A stretch of 64,000 bases of DNA. Origin: Asanoa siamensis (lineage in GTDB: Bacteria > Actinomycetota > Actinomycetes > Mycobacteriales > Micromonosporaceae). Shown here in pieces: positions 1-10,301 of the stretch. The stretch is from NCBI RefSeq assembly GCF_016862555.1, contig NZ_BONE01000006.1, positions 1 through 64,000 of the forward strand, in the 5' to 3' direction. Each line of letters starts with the position of its first letter. The first letter of the stretch is position 1. The translations under genes and the position numbers were made by a program. Under the pieces are notes generated by a model that made no database searches, had not been told where the DNA came from, and was given only the letters and a program-made list of their open reading frames with translations.

Positions 1-348
1 AGTTTGGACATGATGGAGCGGCTGTTGAAAGCCTGCGGGTTTCGGATTGTTGTCGTTGATGAGCGTCAGCGGCGGCTTCTGCCGCTTGTTGATAGTGAGA
101 ACACGCTTGATGGGGCTTCGCGGCGGTTTCCTGCGCATCTTGATGTCATTCTCGATCCGCAGGTCGGGGAGTGGTGGGGCGATATCTACGGGCTTGCTCG
201 GCCGCCGGAGACCTTTTATCGCGATCGGGAGCGGCGGGATCGGCAGCGGCGGCGGAGTCAGTGGGAGGTTCGGGTCGCGCGGTTTCGGGATGTTCCCCCG
301 CCGTATAGCGAGCCCGCGTTCTATGGGCTGAGGAGTGCTCCGCCATAG
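1..348 (+). CDS. C-terminal end of a probable HTH (XRE-type) regulator, cut by the window edge
   Basis: The reading frame is open from base 1, so the gene begins upstream and only its last 115 residues are visible. The opening stretch (LDMMERLLKACGFR) resembles the end of an XRE-type helix-turn-helix domain, where a phrase like 'TLERLLRACG' closes the last helix. The rest is a charged, arginine-rich tail (RDRERRDRQRRR) ending in a proline-rich segment. The DNA-binding helices themselves are outside the window, so family membership is inferred from the junction only. An antitoxin or a stand-alone regulator are both possible. It is followed by 111 bases without a gene. Confidence 0.5.
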   Translation, partial: SLDMMERLLKACGFRIVVVDERQRRLLPLVDSENTLDGASRRFPAHLDVILDPQVGEWWGDIYGLARPPETFYRDRERRDRQRRRSQWEVRVARFRDVPPPYSEPAFYGLRSAPP

Positions 349-459
349 AGGTCAACGCACTGTTCATTTTGGCATCACCGGTGTGGGTGCGGGTGTTTCA
401 TCGAGGTGGTTGAGATTCGGGCGTTGCCTTGAGATCTGTCCCATCTGGAGTGCTGTCCC

Positions 460-1119
460 GTGCGTTTTCGCGGTCTCGCGTGTGTGGTCGCGTGTGCCGT
501 CGCTGTGTTCTGCGCGCCCGGGGCGGCTCGGGCGCATCCGTTCGGTGATCCGCAGACCGTCGCGATCGAGGGTGATCCCGCGCGGCCCGAGGTCGTGCGG
601 GTGCGGTGGAAGGTGGGCGGGCTCGACGATCTGACCACGCTCGGGGTCGCGCTCGGGGTGCTGCCCGAGGACCGGGTGCTGCTCGACGGTGCGGTGTTCT
701 ACCAGGACTCCGACGCCGCCGCGGTGGGGTCTTCGCCGCGGTTCGCCGACTATCTGCTGGAGCAGATCACGGTCCGCAGTGACGGCGATGAGTGTGCCGG
801 CACCGTCGCGAACCCGCGCGACCTGGCGCGGGCCGGGGCCGCCATCGACTATGACTGCCGCGCGCCGGCGAACCAGGTCACCGTCGCCGTGCGGACGCTG
901 ACCGACCTGAACCCCGCCTACAAGACGCTCGCGACCGGGCCCGGTGGCGCCCGCGCCGTCTACACGTCGGACGCGCCGTCGCACGACTGGTCGCTCGACG
1001 GGCCCGCGCCAAAAACCGGCAGCTCCGCCGCAGGGCAGATCGGCGCCGTGGTCGGTGGTGTCCTGCTCGTCGCGGGGACCGTCACTCTTGTGCTGCGGCG
1101 CAGGCGGAAGACGGCATGA
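460..1119 (+). CDS. Secreted, membrane-anchored protein paired with a NicO transporter
   Basis: Starts at GTG with GGAG about 10 bases upstream. The 219-residue product has a signal peptide (residues 1-25, ending ARA), an extracytoplasmic domain that begins AHPFGDP, and a C-terminal membrane helix (about 193-212) followed by an RRRRK stop-transfer tail. It is therefore anchored in the membrane with its main domain outside. Proteins beginning 'AHPLG' commonly precede nickel/cobalt transporters of the NicO/RcnA type. The stop overlaps the start of such a transporter (ATGA), so the two are translationally coupled. Two cysteines in the outer domain could form a disulfide. A role in metal binding or transporter assembly is inference. 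Confidence 0.7.
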   Translation: MRFRGLACVVACAVAVFCAPGAARAHPFGDPQTVAIEGDPARPEVVRVRWKVGGLDDLTTLGVALGVLPEDRVLLDGAVFYQDSDAAAVGSSPRFADYLLEQITVRSDGDECAGTVANPRDLARAGAAIDYDCRAPANQVTVAVRTLTDLNPAYKTLATGPGGARAVYTSDAPSHDWSLDGPAPKTGSSAAGQIGAVVGGVLLVAGTVTLVLRRRRKTA

Positions 1120-1823
1120 GCGCGCTCGCCGAGCAGCTCCAGAGCGCCATCCAGTCGCCCGGGGTGACACCCCTCGCGTTCGGGCTCGCGTTCGCCGCCG
1201 GGGCCGGACACGCCGTCGCACCTGGGCATGGCAAGAGCCTCGCCGCCGCGTACCTCGTCGGGTCCCGTGGCCGGGTCCGGGACGCGGCGTTCCTCGGCGG
1301 GTCGGTCGCCGTGATGCACACGCTCTCCGTACTCGTGATCGGTCTGGCCTGGACGTTCCTGTCTCTCTCCGACGTGATCGGGATGGCCGACCTCACCCGG
1401 TGGCTGCAACTCGCCGCCGGGCTGCTCGTCGTCGGCACCGGGGTCTGGCTGCTCCGCCGACGACGCAACAGCCATCACCACGACCACCATCATCATCACG
1501 AGCGCCCCGGCCTGCTGCTGCTCGGTGCCTCCGGCGGGCTCACGCCCTCACCCGCCGCGTTTCTCGTGCTGGTCACCGGGCTCTTCCTCGGCCGCGCCGG
1601 CTTCGCGCTGCTGCTGGTGCTGGCCTTCGGCGTCGGGATGGCCGTCGTGCTGTTCGGCGTCGGTCTGCTCGCGGTCGGCGGCAGCACCGTCGTGACCCGC
1701 GGCGCCCGCGCGTACGCCTCCGTCCGTCTCGCCGCCCGCGTCGCGCCCGTCGTGGCCGCGGTCGGCATCACCCTGTTCGGCGCCGGACTCACGACCGTCG
1801 CCGCGATCCAACTCACCGCATGA
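1116..1823 (+). CDS. NicO-family nickel/cobalt transporter
   Basis: This 235-residue polytopic membrane protein has the NicO/RcnA signature GHAVAPGHGK near residues 31-40, where conserved histidines lie in a membrane helix. A histidine-rich cytoplasmic loop (NSHHHDHHHHHE, about residues 118-129) is a typical metal-handling segment. Six or so hydrophobic helices are visible. It overlaps the preceding membrane-anchored gene by four bases. The next gene, a giant secreted phosphoesterase, starts 14 bases after its stop, so the three look like one transcript. The family includes both importers (HoxN/NicO) and exporters (RcnA). Direction cannot be decided from sequence alone, although the His-rich loop is common in RcnA-like exporters. 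Confidence 0.85.
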   Translation: MSALAEQLQSAIQSPGVTPLAFGLAFAAGAGHAVAPGHGKSLAAAYLVGSRGRVRDAAFLGGSVAVMHTLSVLVIGLAWTFLSLSDVIGMADLTRWLQLAAGLLVVGTGVWLLRRRRNSHHHDHHHHHERPGLLLLGASGGLTPSPAAFLVLVTGLFLGRAGFALLLVLAFGVGMAVVLFGVGLLAVGGSTVVTRGARAYASVRLAARVAPVVAAVGITLFGAGLTTVAAIQLTA

Positions 1824-1837
1824 GGGAGACACCGTTC

Positions 1838-4800
1838 ATGAAGCGCCGAGTACGCGCGCTCGCCATAGCGCTGGTCACCGTCGCCGCCACCGCGGTCGTC
1901 GTGCCGGCCAGTGCCGCGGAGGCCCCGCCGGGCATCGGTGGCGCGCCCACGCTCAATGTCCGCGACGGTCAGGCGCTGGACGGCACCGTCACCGTCAAGG
2001 CCGAACCGACCGCCGAGAACGACTCGGTCGCGCGGATCACGGTCGACGGCGAGGCGGTGGACGCGGACCGTACGGCCGGCACCGCGCACTTCGCCTTCGA
2101 CATGGGCGGCAACGGCACCGAGGCCCGCTACCACAACTACATCACCGTCAACGACCGGACGGTCGACGCCGACCGCGTCTACTTCCCGGACATCCCGGGC
2201 GGCAACTCCGGCGTGCTCGACTTCCCCGGTGAGTGGCTGCGCCCGGGCGTCAACACCGTCACCGTGCAGGCCGGCGCCAACTGGGTCGACTCGACCAACA
2301 CCAACGCCATCGGGTACGAGGTGCTGCCCAACGGCGAGGGCGGGCGCTGCCCGAACTTCGACGACTTTCCGCTGAGCAGCATCAGCCTCAGCCTGCTCGG
2401 CGTGGTCGTCGACGGTGAGCAGAACCTGTTCAGTTACAGCTTCGGCGACGGCACCTGTGGCAGTTCCACGCCGCGGCTCAAGCAGCCGCTGACCTTCGTG
2501 GTCTCCGGCGAGCCGGGCAGCACCGCCGGCCTGAGCCACGCGCTGGACACCCGGAAGCTGTCCAACGGCGACCACACCATCGAGGCGATCACCGAGTCCG
2601 GTGCGAAGACGAGCGTGTCGGTCACGGTGAACAACCCGCCGGCCGGCTCGGCCAAGGTGACGCCCGCCGAGGGCGCGCTGGTGCGCGGCACCCAGCCCAT
2701 CATCGCGGCCACGCCGAAGGACGGCGACGGTGTCGACGCGATCTCGCTCGACGGCAGGCCGGCCCAGAACGCCGATACGCTGGCCACCGGCACCTCGACG
2801 TTCACCTTCACGGTGGCGGCCGGCAACTCGATCGAGGCGCGCTACCACAACTACCTGACGGTCAACGGCAACCGGGTCGACCTCGGCGGCGACTTCGGTG
2901 CGACGGCGGCCGAGGCGGTCACCGTCAAGCTGCCCAACCGGTTCCTGCGCCCCGGCGACAACGCCATCCAGGTCGTCACCGGCGACTACAACTCGGGCAG
3001 CGGCGCCACCCTGTGCGCGAACCACGACGACTTCCGGATCGACCGCGGTACGGTCGGCCTCGCGCCGAGCACCGGCACGGCCACGCCGGCCGGCGTCTCG
3101 TACGTGACCGCCGGTGTCCGCACCCCGACCGCCGACGCGCTGCTCGCCCTCGGCGACGGCACCTGCGGCGCCAACAAGGACGCCGAGTTCGTTTTCACCA
3201 TCGCCGGCGCCGAGACGACCCGCACGACGGCCACGCTCGCCAGCGGTGAGGACGCCCGGCTGCGGCTGTTCATCGGCGGCAACGGCACCGACGGCGGCTA
3301 CCAGAACCAGGTGCTGGTCAACGGCATCCCGCTAGACCTGGGCATATGGGAGAAGGAGACCGCGGTCCTCGCGTTCCCGAACGAGTGGCTGGTGCCGGGC
3401 ATCAACGTGCTCGACTTCGTGGCCGGTATCAACCCGACCACGGTCGCGGCCGATTGCCCGACGGGCAACTTCGACGACTTCACGATGCGCGACTTCGAGC
3501 TCCTGCCGGCCGGTGGCACCGCGACCCGGCTGACGAAGATGGTCGCGCAGACCAACGTGACGATCGGCTCGTCGACGTATCCCACGGGTTCACAGGTCAC
3601 CACGTTCGTCGGTGACGGCACCTGCGGCAGCACCTACAACAACGCGCTGCGCAAGGAGATTCTTTTCGAGGTCGACCTGCCGGCGAAGGGCCTGCGGGCC
3701 GATGTGGACACGAAAACGCTCGACGACGGCCGGCACACCGTGACCGCGAAGAGCGGTGACCGGACGGCCACCCGCGGCTTCACCGTGGACAACGCCGCGC
3801 CGGTGGTCGAGAGCAGTGTGCCGGCCGAGGGCCAGCGGCTGACGGCGACGGTCGCGCTGGACGTGCGGGTCAAGGACGCCACGGGCGTCGCGGGTACGCC
3901 GACCATCATGCTCGACGGCAAGGCGGTCAAGGTCGGTGACCAGATCGGCCACGGCCTGCCGGCCGGCGCGCACACGCTCGCGGTGACCGCCACCGACAAG
4001 CTCGGCAACACCGCCACCCGCGAGGTGAGGTTCACCAGCGCCAGCATCCCCGACGTGCCGACGGAGCTGTCGTCGGTGGTCGAGGGCACCAACGGCCCGT
4101 CGGCCACGCTCTCGGCCAAGGTGCCGGGCGAGGACGGGATGGCGCTCACCGCCACGTTCACGAAGGCCGACCTGGTCGCGCCGACCGCGGGCTACCAGGG
4201 CGTGGCGGCCGCCGTTCCGACCACATTGGACGCCGCGCACGAGGGTGGGGTCGACGTGGCGTCGCTGCACCCGCTGGACGGCCGCAGCATCGACACGTCG
4301 TCGAGCCGGGACGTGGTGTTCCAGCGCTACGATCTCGCGCTCGCCGCCGACCAGAAGGCGCCGACGCTGCGCTGGGAGGGCACCATCGACCCGGCCCGCG
4401 TCGTCGCGCTGCGGGTCTGGGACCCGGCCGCGAAGAAGTGGGTCGTGCTGACCAGCTCCCGTGGCCAGGCCGGCAAGAGCACCGTGCTCACGGCGCCACT
4501 GACCGACGGCCTCCGGGATGGCGCGACTGTGCGCGTCATGGTCACCGGCGAGGACCCGTTCGCCGACGACCTGTCGCCGCGGGACTCCTCGGCGCAGAAC
4601 GACAAGGACCGGTTCGAGGATCCCGACGCGTACGACTTCGCGCTCGCCCACTTCACCGACACCCAGTACGTGACCGAGGGCGCGGCCGGCGGCACCTACG
4701 ACGACTTCGACGGCCGGGCCGAGCCCTCCGACGTGCAGGTCGCCGAGGAGCAGGCCGTCTTCGCGGCGGCGTACCGTGAGACGACACAGTGGATCGCCGA

Positions 4801-6754
4801 CAACGCGGCCGGGCGGAAGATCGCCTACACCGCGCACACCGGCGACATCATCGAGAACGACTACTACGACCCGCTGGCCAAGAACCCGGACGGCTCGCTG
4901 CTCCGGCCGGGCCTCGACGACCAGGTCAGGCGCGAGTTCGAGCGCGCGTCGGAGTTCCAGCAGGTGCTCGACGACTGGGGCGTGGTCAACCAGGTCATCG
5001 CCGGCAACCACGACAACCAGCTCGGCGCCGAGACCGGCCCGGAGTCGCGGTTCAGCCGGACGTTCGGGGCGGATCGCTACTACGGCGTGGCGGACGCCTG
5101 GCCGGCCGGCACCGAGTACCACGCGTGGGACGAGGTGACCAACGCCGACGGCACGGTCACGAAGGGCAGGGACAACCAGAACAACTACGTCCTGTTCTCG
5201 GCCGGTGGGCTCGACTTCGTCGCGGTGGGCCTGTCGTACGGCGTGACGCCGGAGGAGGCCCGCTGGGCCGACTCGGTCTTCAAGCGCTACAAGGACCGCA
5301 ACGGCATCCTGCTCTCGCACGACTACCTGCGCCCGTCGTCCAACCCAGACGGTCGGGGTGCGACGTTCTCCGCGCCGGACGGCTCGCCGCTCTACAAGAT
5401 GGTGGTGGAGACCAACCCCAACGTGTTCCTGGTGCTCGCCGGTCACGAGCACGGCGTCGGCACCAACGTGAAGTCGAAGGTCGGCGTCACGGTCTCGCAC
5501 GACGTGGTCGAGCTGCTGGCGGACTACCAGTTCTACACGGTGTCCGCGGGCGAGCTGTGGCCCGAGCGGGTCGACCCGGCCGGCAACATCGACCTCAACG
5601 GTGACGGCACCGTCGACCACAAGGCCACCGACCGGCTCCAGTTCGGCGCGAGCTTCCTGCGCCTGCTGCAGTTCGACGTGGACCGTTCCGAGATGTCCAT
5701 CGACACCTACTCGCCGCTGCTCGACAACTTCGGTGCCACCGAATACGACATCCGGGCGGACGGCAGCCAGCCGAGGCCGCGCTACAACGGTGCCGAGGAC
5801 AACCTGAAGCTGCCGGTCGACCTGAGCACGCGCAAGACGTCGTTCAGCACGGACTCGCTGGCCGCGTACGTCCCGGCCGGCGTGCTCGGCACCGACGAGG
5901 TCGCCGCGAACGGCACCGCGAAGGTGAGCTGGCCGAACCTGCTGCCGGGCACCTCGTACGCCTGGGTGGTGGAGGCGAGGAGCACCGACGGCGGTATGGC
6001 CGTCGCCCAGCCCGCGGTCTTCCGCACGGCCATGGGCAAACCGACGGTGACCGCCACGACCGCCCCGGTCGCCTGGGGTACGGCGGCGAAGGTGACCGTC
6101 AAGGTCGACGCGGCGCCGGCGCCGCTGACGGGGACGGTGACGCTGCGCGAGGGCAGCACGGTGCGGGGCTCGGCCGCGGTGGCGAACGGCGACGTGTCGT
6201 TCACGCTGCCGCCGGGCCTGTCCGGTGGCACGCACGAGATGACCGTCGCGTACTCCGGCAGCGCGCACCTCGAGGCGGTCGAGGTGCCGGTCAGGGTCAC
6301 CGTGAACCTGCCGGCGGAGTGGAACCAGGGCCAGACCTACGACACCGGCGAGCGGGTCACCTACCAGGGCAAGGTCTTCGTGGCCTCCTGGTACGCGAAG
6401 GGCAACAAGCCCGGCGACCCGACCGGCCCGTGGCAGGAGCTCGCCATCACCGAGGCGGGTGCCGCGATCTGGACGCCGTCGCGGATCTTCAACGGCGGCG
6501 AGCTCGTCGAGCACGCCGGCAAGCGTTGGCGGGCCAGTTACTGGACCCGCAACCAGGAGCCGGGCAACCCGACCGGCCCGTGGGAGGAGATCGCGCCGCC
6601 GCCCGCGGACGGCAGCCCGGCCGCGTGGACCCCGAGCCGGATCTACAACGCCGGTGACCGGGTGACCTACCAGGGCAAGCGCTACGAAGCCAGGTGGTAC
6701 ACCCGGAACCAGGCACCCGGTGACCGCAACGGCCCGTGGAAGCAGATCGGCTAG
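1838..6754 (+). CDS. Giant secreted multidomain metallophosphoesterase with chitin-binding modules
   Basis: The chosen ATG has AGGGAG at 1823-1828 and opens a clear signal peptide (residues 1-29, ending ASA); the frame is open further upstream but antisense-like there. The product is 1638 residues. In order: three copies of a repeat module containing an ARYHNY-like motif and an 'FGDGTCG' motif (about 90-205, 325-435, 478-610), Ig-like segments, a calcineurin-like phosphoesterase domain (about 930-1290), an Ig-like domain, then three aromatic-rich modules of CBM5/12 type (about 1494-1541, 1545-1590, 1594-1638). Metal-site motifs are FTDTQ (939), GDIIEND (1002), GNHDN (1056), SHD (1160) and GHEHG (1202). 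It probably acts outside the cell on a phosphodiester or phosphomonoester while bound to chitin or a similar polymer; the substrate is unknown. Confidence 0.88.
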   Translation: MKRRVRALAIALVTVAATAVVVPASAAEAPPGIGGAPTLNVRDGQALDGTVTVKAEPTAENDSVARITVDGEAVDADRTAGTAHFAFDMGGNGTEARYHNYITVNDRTVDADRVYFPDIPGGNSGVLDFPGEWLRPGVNTVTVQAGANWVDSTNTNAIGYEVLPNGEGGRCPNFDDFPLSSISLSLLGVVVDGEQNLFSYSFGDGTCGSSTPRLKQPLTFVVSGEPGSTAGLSHALDTRKLSNGDHTIEAITESGAKTSVSVTVNNPPAGSAKVTPAEGALVRGTQPIIAATPKDGDGVDAISLDGRPAQNADTLATGTSTFTFTVAAGNSIEARYHNYLTVNGNRVDLGGDFGATAAEAVTVKLPNRFLRPGDNAIQVVTGDYNSGSGATLCANHDDFRIDRGTVGLAPSTGTATPAGVSYVTAGVRTPTADALLALGDGTCGANKDAEFVFTIAGAETTRTTATLASGEDARLRLFIGGNGTDGGYQNQVLVNGIPLDLGIWEKETAVLAFPNEWLVPGINVLDFVAGINPTTVAADCPTGNFDDFTMRDFELLPAGGTATRLTKMVAQTNVTIGSSTYPTGSQVTTFVGDGTCGSTYNNALRKEILFEVDLPAKGLRADVDTKTLDDGRHTVTAKSGDRTATRGFTVDNAAPVVESSVPAEGQRLTATVALDVRVKDATGVAGTPTIMLDGKAVKVGDQIGHGLPAGAHTLAVTATDKLGNTATREVRFTSASIPDVPTELSSVVEGTNGPSATLSAKVPGEDGMALTATFTKADLVAPTAGYQGVAAAVPTTLDAAHEGGVDVASLHPLDGRSIDTSSSRDVVFQRYDLALAADQKAPTLRWEGTIDPARVVALRVWDPAAKKWVVLTSSRGQAGKSTVLTAPLTDGLRDGATVRVMVTGEDPFADDLSPRDSSAQNDKDRFEDPDAYDFALAHFTDTQYVTEGAAGGTYDDFDGRAEPSDVQVAEEQAVFAAAYRETTQWIADNAAGRKIAYTAHTGDIIENDYYDPLAKNPDGSLLRPGLDDQVRREFERASEFQQVLDDWGVVNQVIAGNHDNQLGAETGPESRFSRTFGADRYYGVADAWPAGTEYHAWDEVTNADGTVTKGRDNQNNYVLFSAGGLDFVAVGLSYGVTPEEARWADSVFKRYKDRNGILLSHDYLRPSSNPDGRGATFSAPDGSPLYKMVVETNPNVFLVLAGHEHGVGTNVKSKVGVTVSHDVVELLADYQFYTVSAGELWPERVDPAGNIDLNGDGTVDHKATDRLQFGASFLRLLQFDVDRSEMSIDTYSPLLDNFGATEYDIRADGSQPRPRYNGAEDNLKLPVDLSTRKTSFSTDSLAAYVPAGVLGTDEVAANGTAKVSWPNLLPGTSYAWVVEARSTDGGMAVAQPAVFRTAMGKPTVTATTAPVAWGTAAKVTVKVDAAPAPLTGTVTLREGSTVRGSAAVANGDVSFTLPPGLSGGTHEMTVAYSGSAHLEAVEVPVRVTVNLPAEWNQGQTYDTGERVTYQGKVFVASWYAKGNKPGDPTGPWQELAITEAGAAIWTPSRIFNGGELVEHAGKRWRASYWTRNQEPGNPTGPWEEIAPPPADGSPAAWTPSRIYNAGDRVTYQGKRYEARWYTRNQAPGDRNGPWKQIG

Positions 6755-6769
6755 ACGGCCGCGAACCCG

Positions 6770-6796
6770 GGCCCGGTGAGCATCGCTCGCCGGGCC
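6770..6796 (+). terminator. Rho-independent-type terminator after the phosphoesterase gene
   Basis: Arms GGCCCGGTGAGC and GCTCGCCGGGCC (12 base pairs, one G-U wobble in RNA) enclose a 3-base loop, 15 bases after the stop codon, and are followed by TGTTTCG. Strong GC hairpins with a weak T tract are usual in high-GC actinomycetes. Confidence 0.7.
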
Positions 6797-6810
6797 TGTT
6801 TCGTCGGCGC

Positions 6811-6816
6811 TAGGCT
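6811..6816 (+). promoter_or_regulatory. Candidate -10 element for a leaderless transcript
   Basis: TAGGCT matches TANNNT and lies exactly 6 bases before the ATG at 6823, with no Shine-Dalgarno sequence between. That spacing puts the transcription start at or next to the A of ATG. Confidence 0.5.
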
Positions 6817-6822
6817 TCGCCG

Positions 6823-7203
6823 ATGAGCGTGATCGACGAGATCGGCCGCAGCAAGCACGTCAGCCTCGTCTCCTACCGCAAGGACGGCACCCCCGTCGCG
6901 ACCCCGGTGTGGCACGTCACCGAGGGCAACGAGCTGCTCGTCGTCACCGAGGCCCGGTCGTGGAAGGTGCGCCGGATCCGCCGTAACCCGACGGTCGAGG
7001 TCACGGTCTGCGACCTGCGCGGCCGGATCAAGACCGGCGCACCGACCGCCACGGGCACCGCACGGGTGCTGGACGAGGCGGGCACCGCGGCGGCACGGCA
7101 GAAGCTCGCCAAGAAGTACGTCTCGTCGCGGATCGGCAACTGGTTCGCCCGGCTCGTGCGCCTGCGCCGCCCGCCACTGGTCGCCATCGCCGTGACCCTC
7201 TGA
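6823..7203 (+). CDS. PPOX-class F420-dependent oxidoreductase
   Basis: The 126-residue protein has the length and layout of small split-barrel flavin/deazaflavin reductases of the pyridoxamine-phosphate-oxidase (PPOX) class. It has an N-terminal helix then 'HVSLVSYRKDGTPVATPVW', a strand pair followed by 'SWKVRRIRRNP', and 'TGTARVLD' later. The T-P-V-W and K-x-R-x-I-R-x-N-P patterns are typical of actinomycete F420-binding members. It probably uses reduced F420 to reduce a small substrate in the cytoplasm; the substrate is unknown. The gene stands alone between a terminator and a lipoprotein gene and seems to be leaderless. Confidence 0.8.
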   Translation: MSVIDEIGRSKHVSLVSYRKDGTPVATPVWHVTEGNELLVVTEARSWKVRRIRRNPTVEVTVCDLRGRIKTGAPTATGTARVLDEAGTAAARQKLAKKYVSSRIGNWFARLVRLRRPPLVAIAVTL

Positions 7204-7289
7204 CGCCTTACCTTCCGGTAAGACCGACCTGCCTGATCAGCGGCGGAAGCGTCACCGCGCGGCCATGTCGCCGGCCATCGACCGGACGC

Positions 7290-7295
7290 CATATT
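7290..7295 (+). promoter_or_regulatory. Candidate -10 element for a leaderless transcript
   Basis: CATATT, a close relative of TATAAT, lies 6 bases before the ATG at 7302 with no ribosome binding site between. A short perfect hairpin (CTTACC / GGTAAG, 7207-7222) lies upstream between the genes; its role is unclear. Confidence 0.4.
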
Positions 7296-7301
7296 GGTCG
7301 C

Positions 7302-8192
7302 ATGAGGAAGCCGTGGCTACTGGCGATGTCGGCCCTGCTGGCCCTGACAGGTTGCACGCCCCGATCCGGTGGTGGCACCGGGCCGGGCGACGCTCCCGCG
7401 GGCACGGCGCCGGCCGCCACCACCGAGATCCAGATCAACAAGTCGTACTGGCACGCCGGTTTCAAGGTCACCCTCGGCGCGGCCCGGGTCGTGGACGCGT
7501 CGGCCGGTGGCGGCAAGGCCGTGACGATCGAGGGCGTCTTCCAGAACCTGAGCCCCGAGCACGCCGAGTCGCCGACGGAGTCCGCGCTGCTGGTCGTCGG
7601 CGGCCGCACCTACGCCGAGATCGACAACCCGCTGCTGGACCTGCCCGAGGTGCCGGCGCAGCGCAGCCAGCCCGGCGTCTACGCGTTCGTCGTCGACGAG
7701 CACTTCGTGCTCCCCGAGGCGGAGATGGTGATCGGCAAGGCGGCGGACCGGCAGGCGACGGTGCCGTTCACCGGGCCGGACGGGTTGGTCGCCCTGGAGC
7801 CCCGGCCGGTGCCGGTCACCGGCAAGGTGCTGCGCAACGCGAGCGGCGCGGTCTTCATGACCGTCTCGGCGACGGAGGTGCGCGCCGACGAACCGTTGCT
7901 GCACGGTCAGGCCCCGAGCGGCCAGGAGTTCCTGCGGTTGACGTTCTCGGCCACCAACAACACGGACGCCGGGTTCGCCTGGGTGTTCGACCGGGACCTG
8001 CACCTGCGACTGCCCGACGGTACGGCGGTCGGGACGGCGGACAACTGCAGCCGGGCGCAGATCTACCCGCCGCCGCACGCGACGGCCCAGGGCGGGCTGG
8101 CCTGCTTCCTCGTGCCGGCCCCGGCGAACGGCACCTACCTGCTGAGTTGGGACCGCTACGCGAAGGGCGCGCTGCGCGTACCGGTTTCGTAG
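7302..8192 (+). CDS. Lipoprotein of unknown function
   Basis: The 296-residue product starts with a short lipoprotein signal ending in the lipobox LTGC (Cys18), followed by a glycine/threonine/proline-rich linker of about 30 residues. The mature part looks like two beta-sandwich lobes, each with a strand pattern such as 'VTIEGVFQNLSPE' and 'LRLTFSATNNTDAG'. This is reminiscent of DUF4352-type immunoglobulin-like lipoproteins, but I cannot assign a family with confidence. It should sit on the outer face of the membrane. The gene for a membrane Ser/Thr kinase follows almost immediately, so a sensory or ligand-binding role for that kinase is possible; this is inference from position. Confidence 0.75.
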   Translation: MRKPWLLAMSALLALTGCTPRSGGGTGPGDAPAGTAPAATTEIQINKSYWHAGFKVTLGAARVVDASAGGGKAVTIEGVFQNLSPEHAESPTESALLVVGGRTYAEIDNPLLDLPEVPAQRSQPGVYAFVVDEHFVLPEAEMVIGKAADRQATVPFTGPDGLVALEPRPVPVTGKVLRNASGAVFMTVSATEVRADEPLLHGQAPSGQEFLRLTFSATNNTDAGFAWVFDRDLHLRLPDGTAVGTADNCSRAQIYPPPHATAQGGLACFLVPAPANGTYLLSWDRYAKGALRVPVS

Positions 8193-8195
8193 AAT
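8190..8195 (+). promoter_or_regulatory. Candidate -10 element overlapping the lipoprotein stop codon
   Basis: TAGAAT, whose TAG is also the stop codon of the lipoprotein gene, lies 7 bases before the ATG at 8203. It favours that ATG over the one at 8194 as the kinase start and suggests a separate leaderless kinase transcript. Confidence 0.4.
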
Positions 8196-8202
8196 GCGCG
8201 CG

Positions 8203-9689
<1,487 letters not shown>

Positions 9690-9693
<4 letters not shown>

Positions 9694-10301
9694 CCGGCTA
9701 CCTGGAGATGTGGGGCCCGGCCGGCCCGTCGATGATCCGGCTGGACGCCGACCGGCTCAGCCTCGGCAGCGCCGACTCCAACGACCTCGCCGTGCCCGCC
9801 GACCGGCTGCTGTCGCGGCTGCACGCGGTCTTCGAGCGCTACCCGGCCGGCTGGTGCGTGCGCGACCTCGGCTCCCGCAACGGCACCTTCGTCAACGGCC
9901 GGCGCATCTGGCAGGAGCGCGCCCTCGCCGACGGCGACGAGATCCGCGCGGGCGCCTCCCGTTTCGTGCTGCGCGCGGGCCGCGTACCGGCGGGCCAGGT
10001 CACCGAGGCGGGCGCCCCACCGCCGGACCTGACCGCCCGCGAACGCGACGTGCTGATCCAGCTCTGCCGCCCGCTGCTGGCCGGCGAGACCTTCACCGAG
10101 CCCGCCTCCAGCCGCGAGATCGCGGCGGCGCTCGTGGTCACGGAGGCGGCGGTGAAGCAGCACCTGCTGCGGCTCTACGCGAAGTTCGGCATCACCGGCG
10201 AGGGCGAGCGCCGCCGGGTGCGGCTGGCCAACGAGGCCGTCTCCCGCAACGCGATCACCCGGGCCGACCTCCGCGAGCCGGGTCGCCGAGGAGACGGTTG
10301 A
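9690..10301 (+). CDS. FHA domain protein with C-terminal helix-turn-helix
   Basis: The start ATG overlaps the kinase stop (ATGA). The 203-residue protein begins with an FHA phosphothreonine-binding domain (about residues 5-90) with the usual LGSADSND, S-R-x-H and SRNGTFVNG signatures. A second domain (about 110-195) starts DLTARERDVL and contains 'SREIAAALVVTEAAVKQHLLRLYAKF', a LuxR-like or winged HTH layout. It probably links phosphorylation by the neighbouring kinase to DNA binding, either by being phosphorylated or by docking on the autophosphorylated kinase. The last 47 bases overlap the 3' end of a gene on the other strand. Confidence 0.85.

Noticed and set aside
1470-1500. CAC/CAT-rich repeat in the NicO gene considered as a nucleotide repeat
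   Set aside because: It simply encodes the histidine-rich metal-handling loop of the transporter.
944-1837. In-frame upstream extension of the giant phosphoesterase gene
   Set aside because: The extension is arginine/proline-rich, lies out of frame over the NicO gene, and the ATG at 1838 has both a ribosome binding site and a signal peptide.
3590-6514. 974-codon minus-strand open frame
   Set aside because: High-GC antisense shadow of the phosphoesterase gene, with biased composition and no recognisable domain.
7207-7222. Short perfect hairpin (CTTACC / GGTAAG) after the PPOX-type gene
   Set aside because: Only six base pairs and not GC-rich enough to call a terminator; kept as an observation only.
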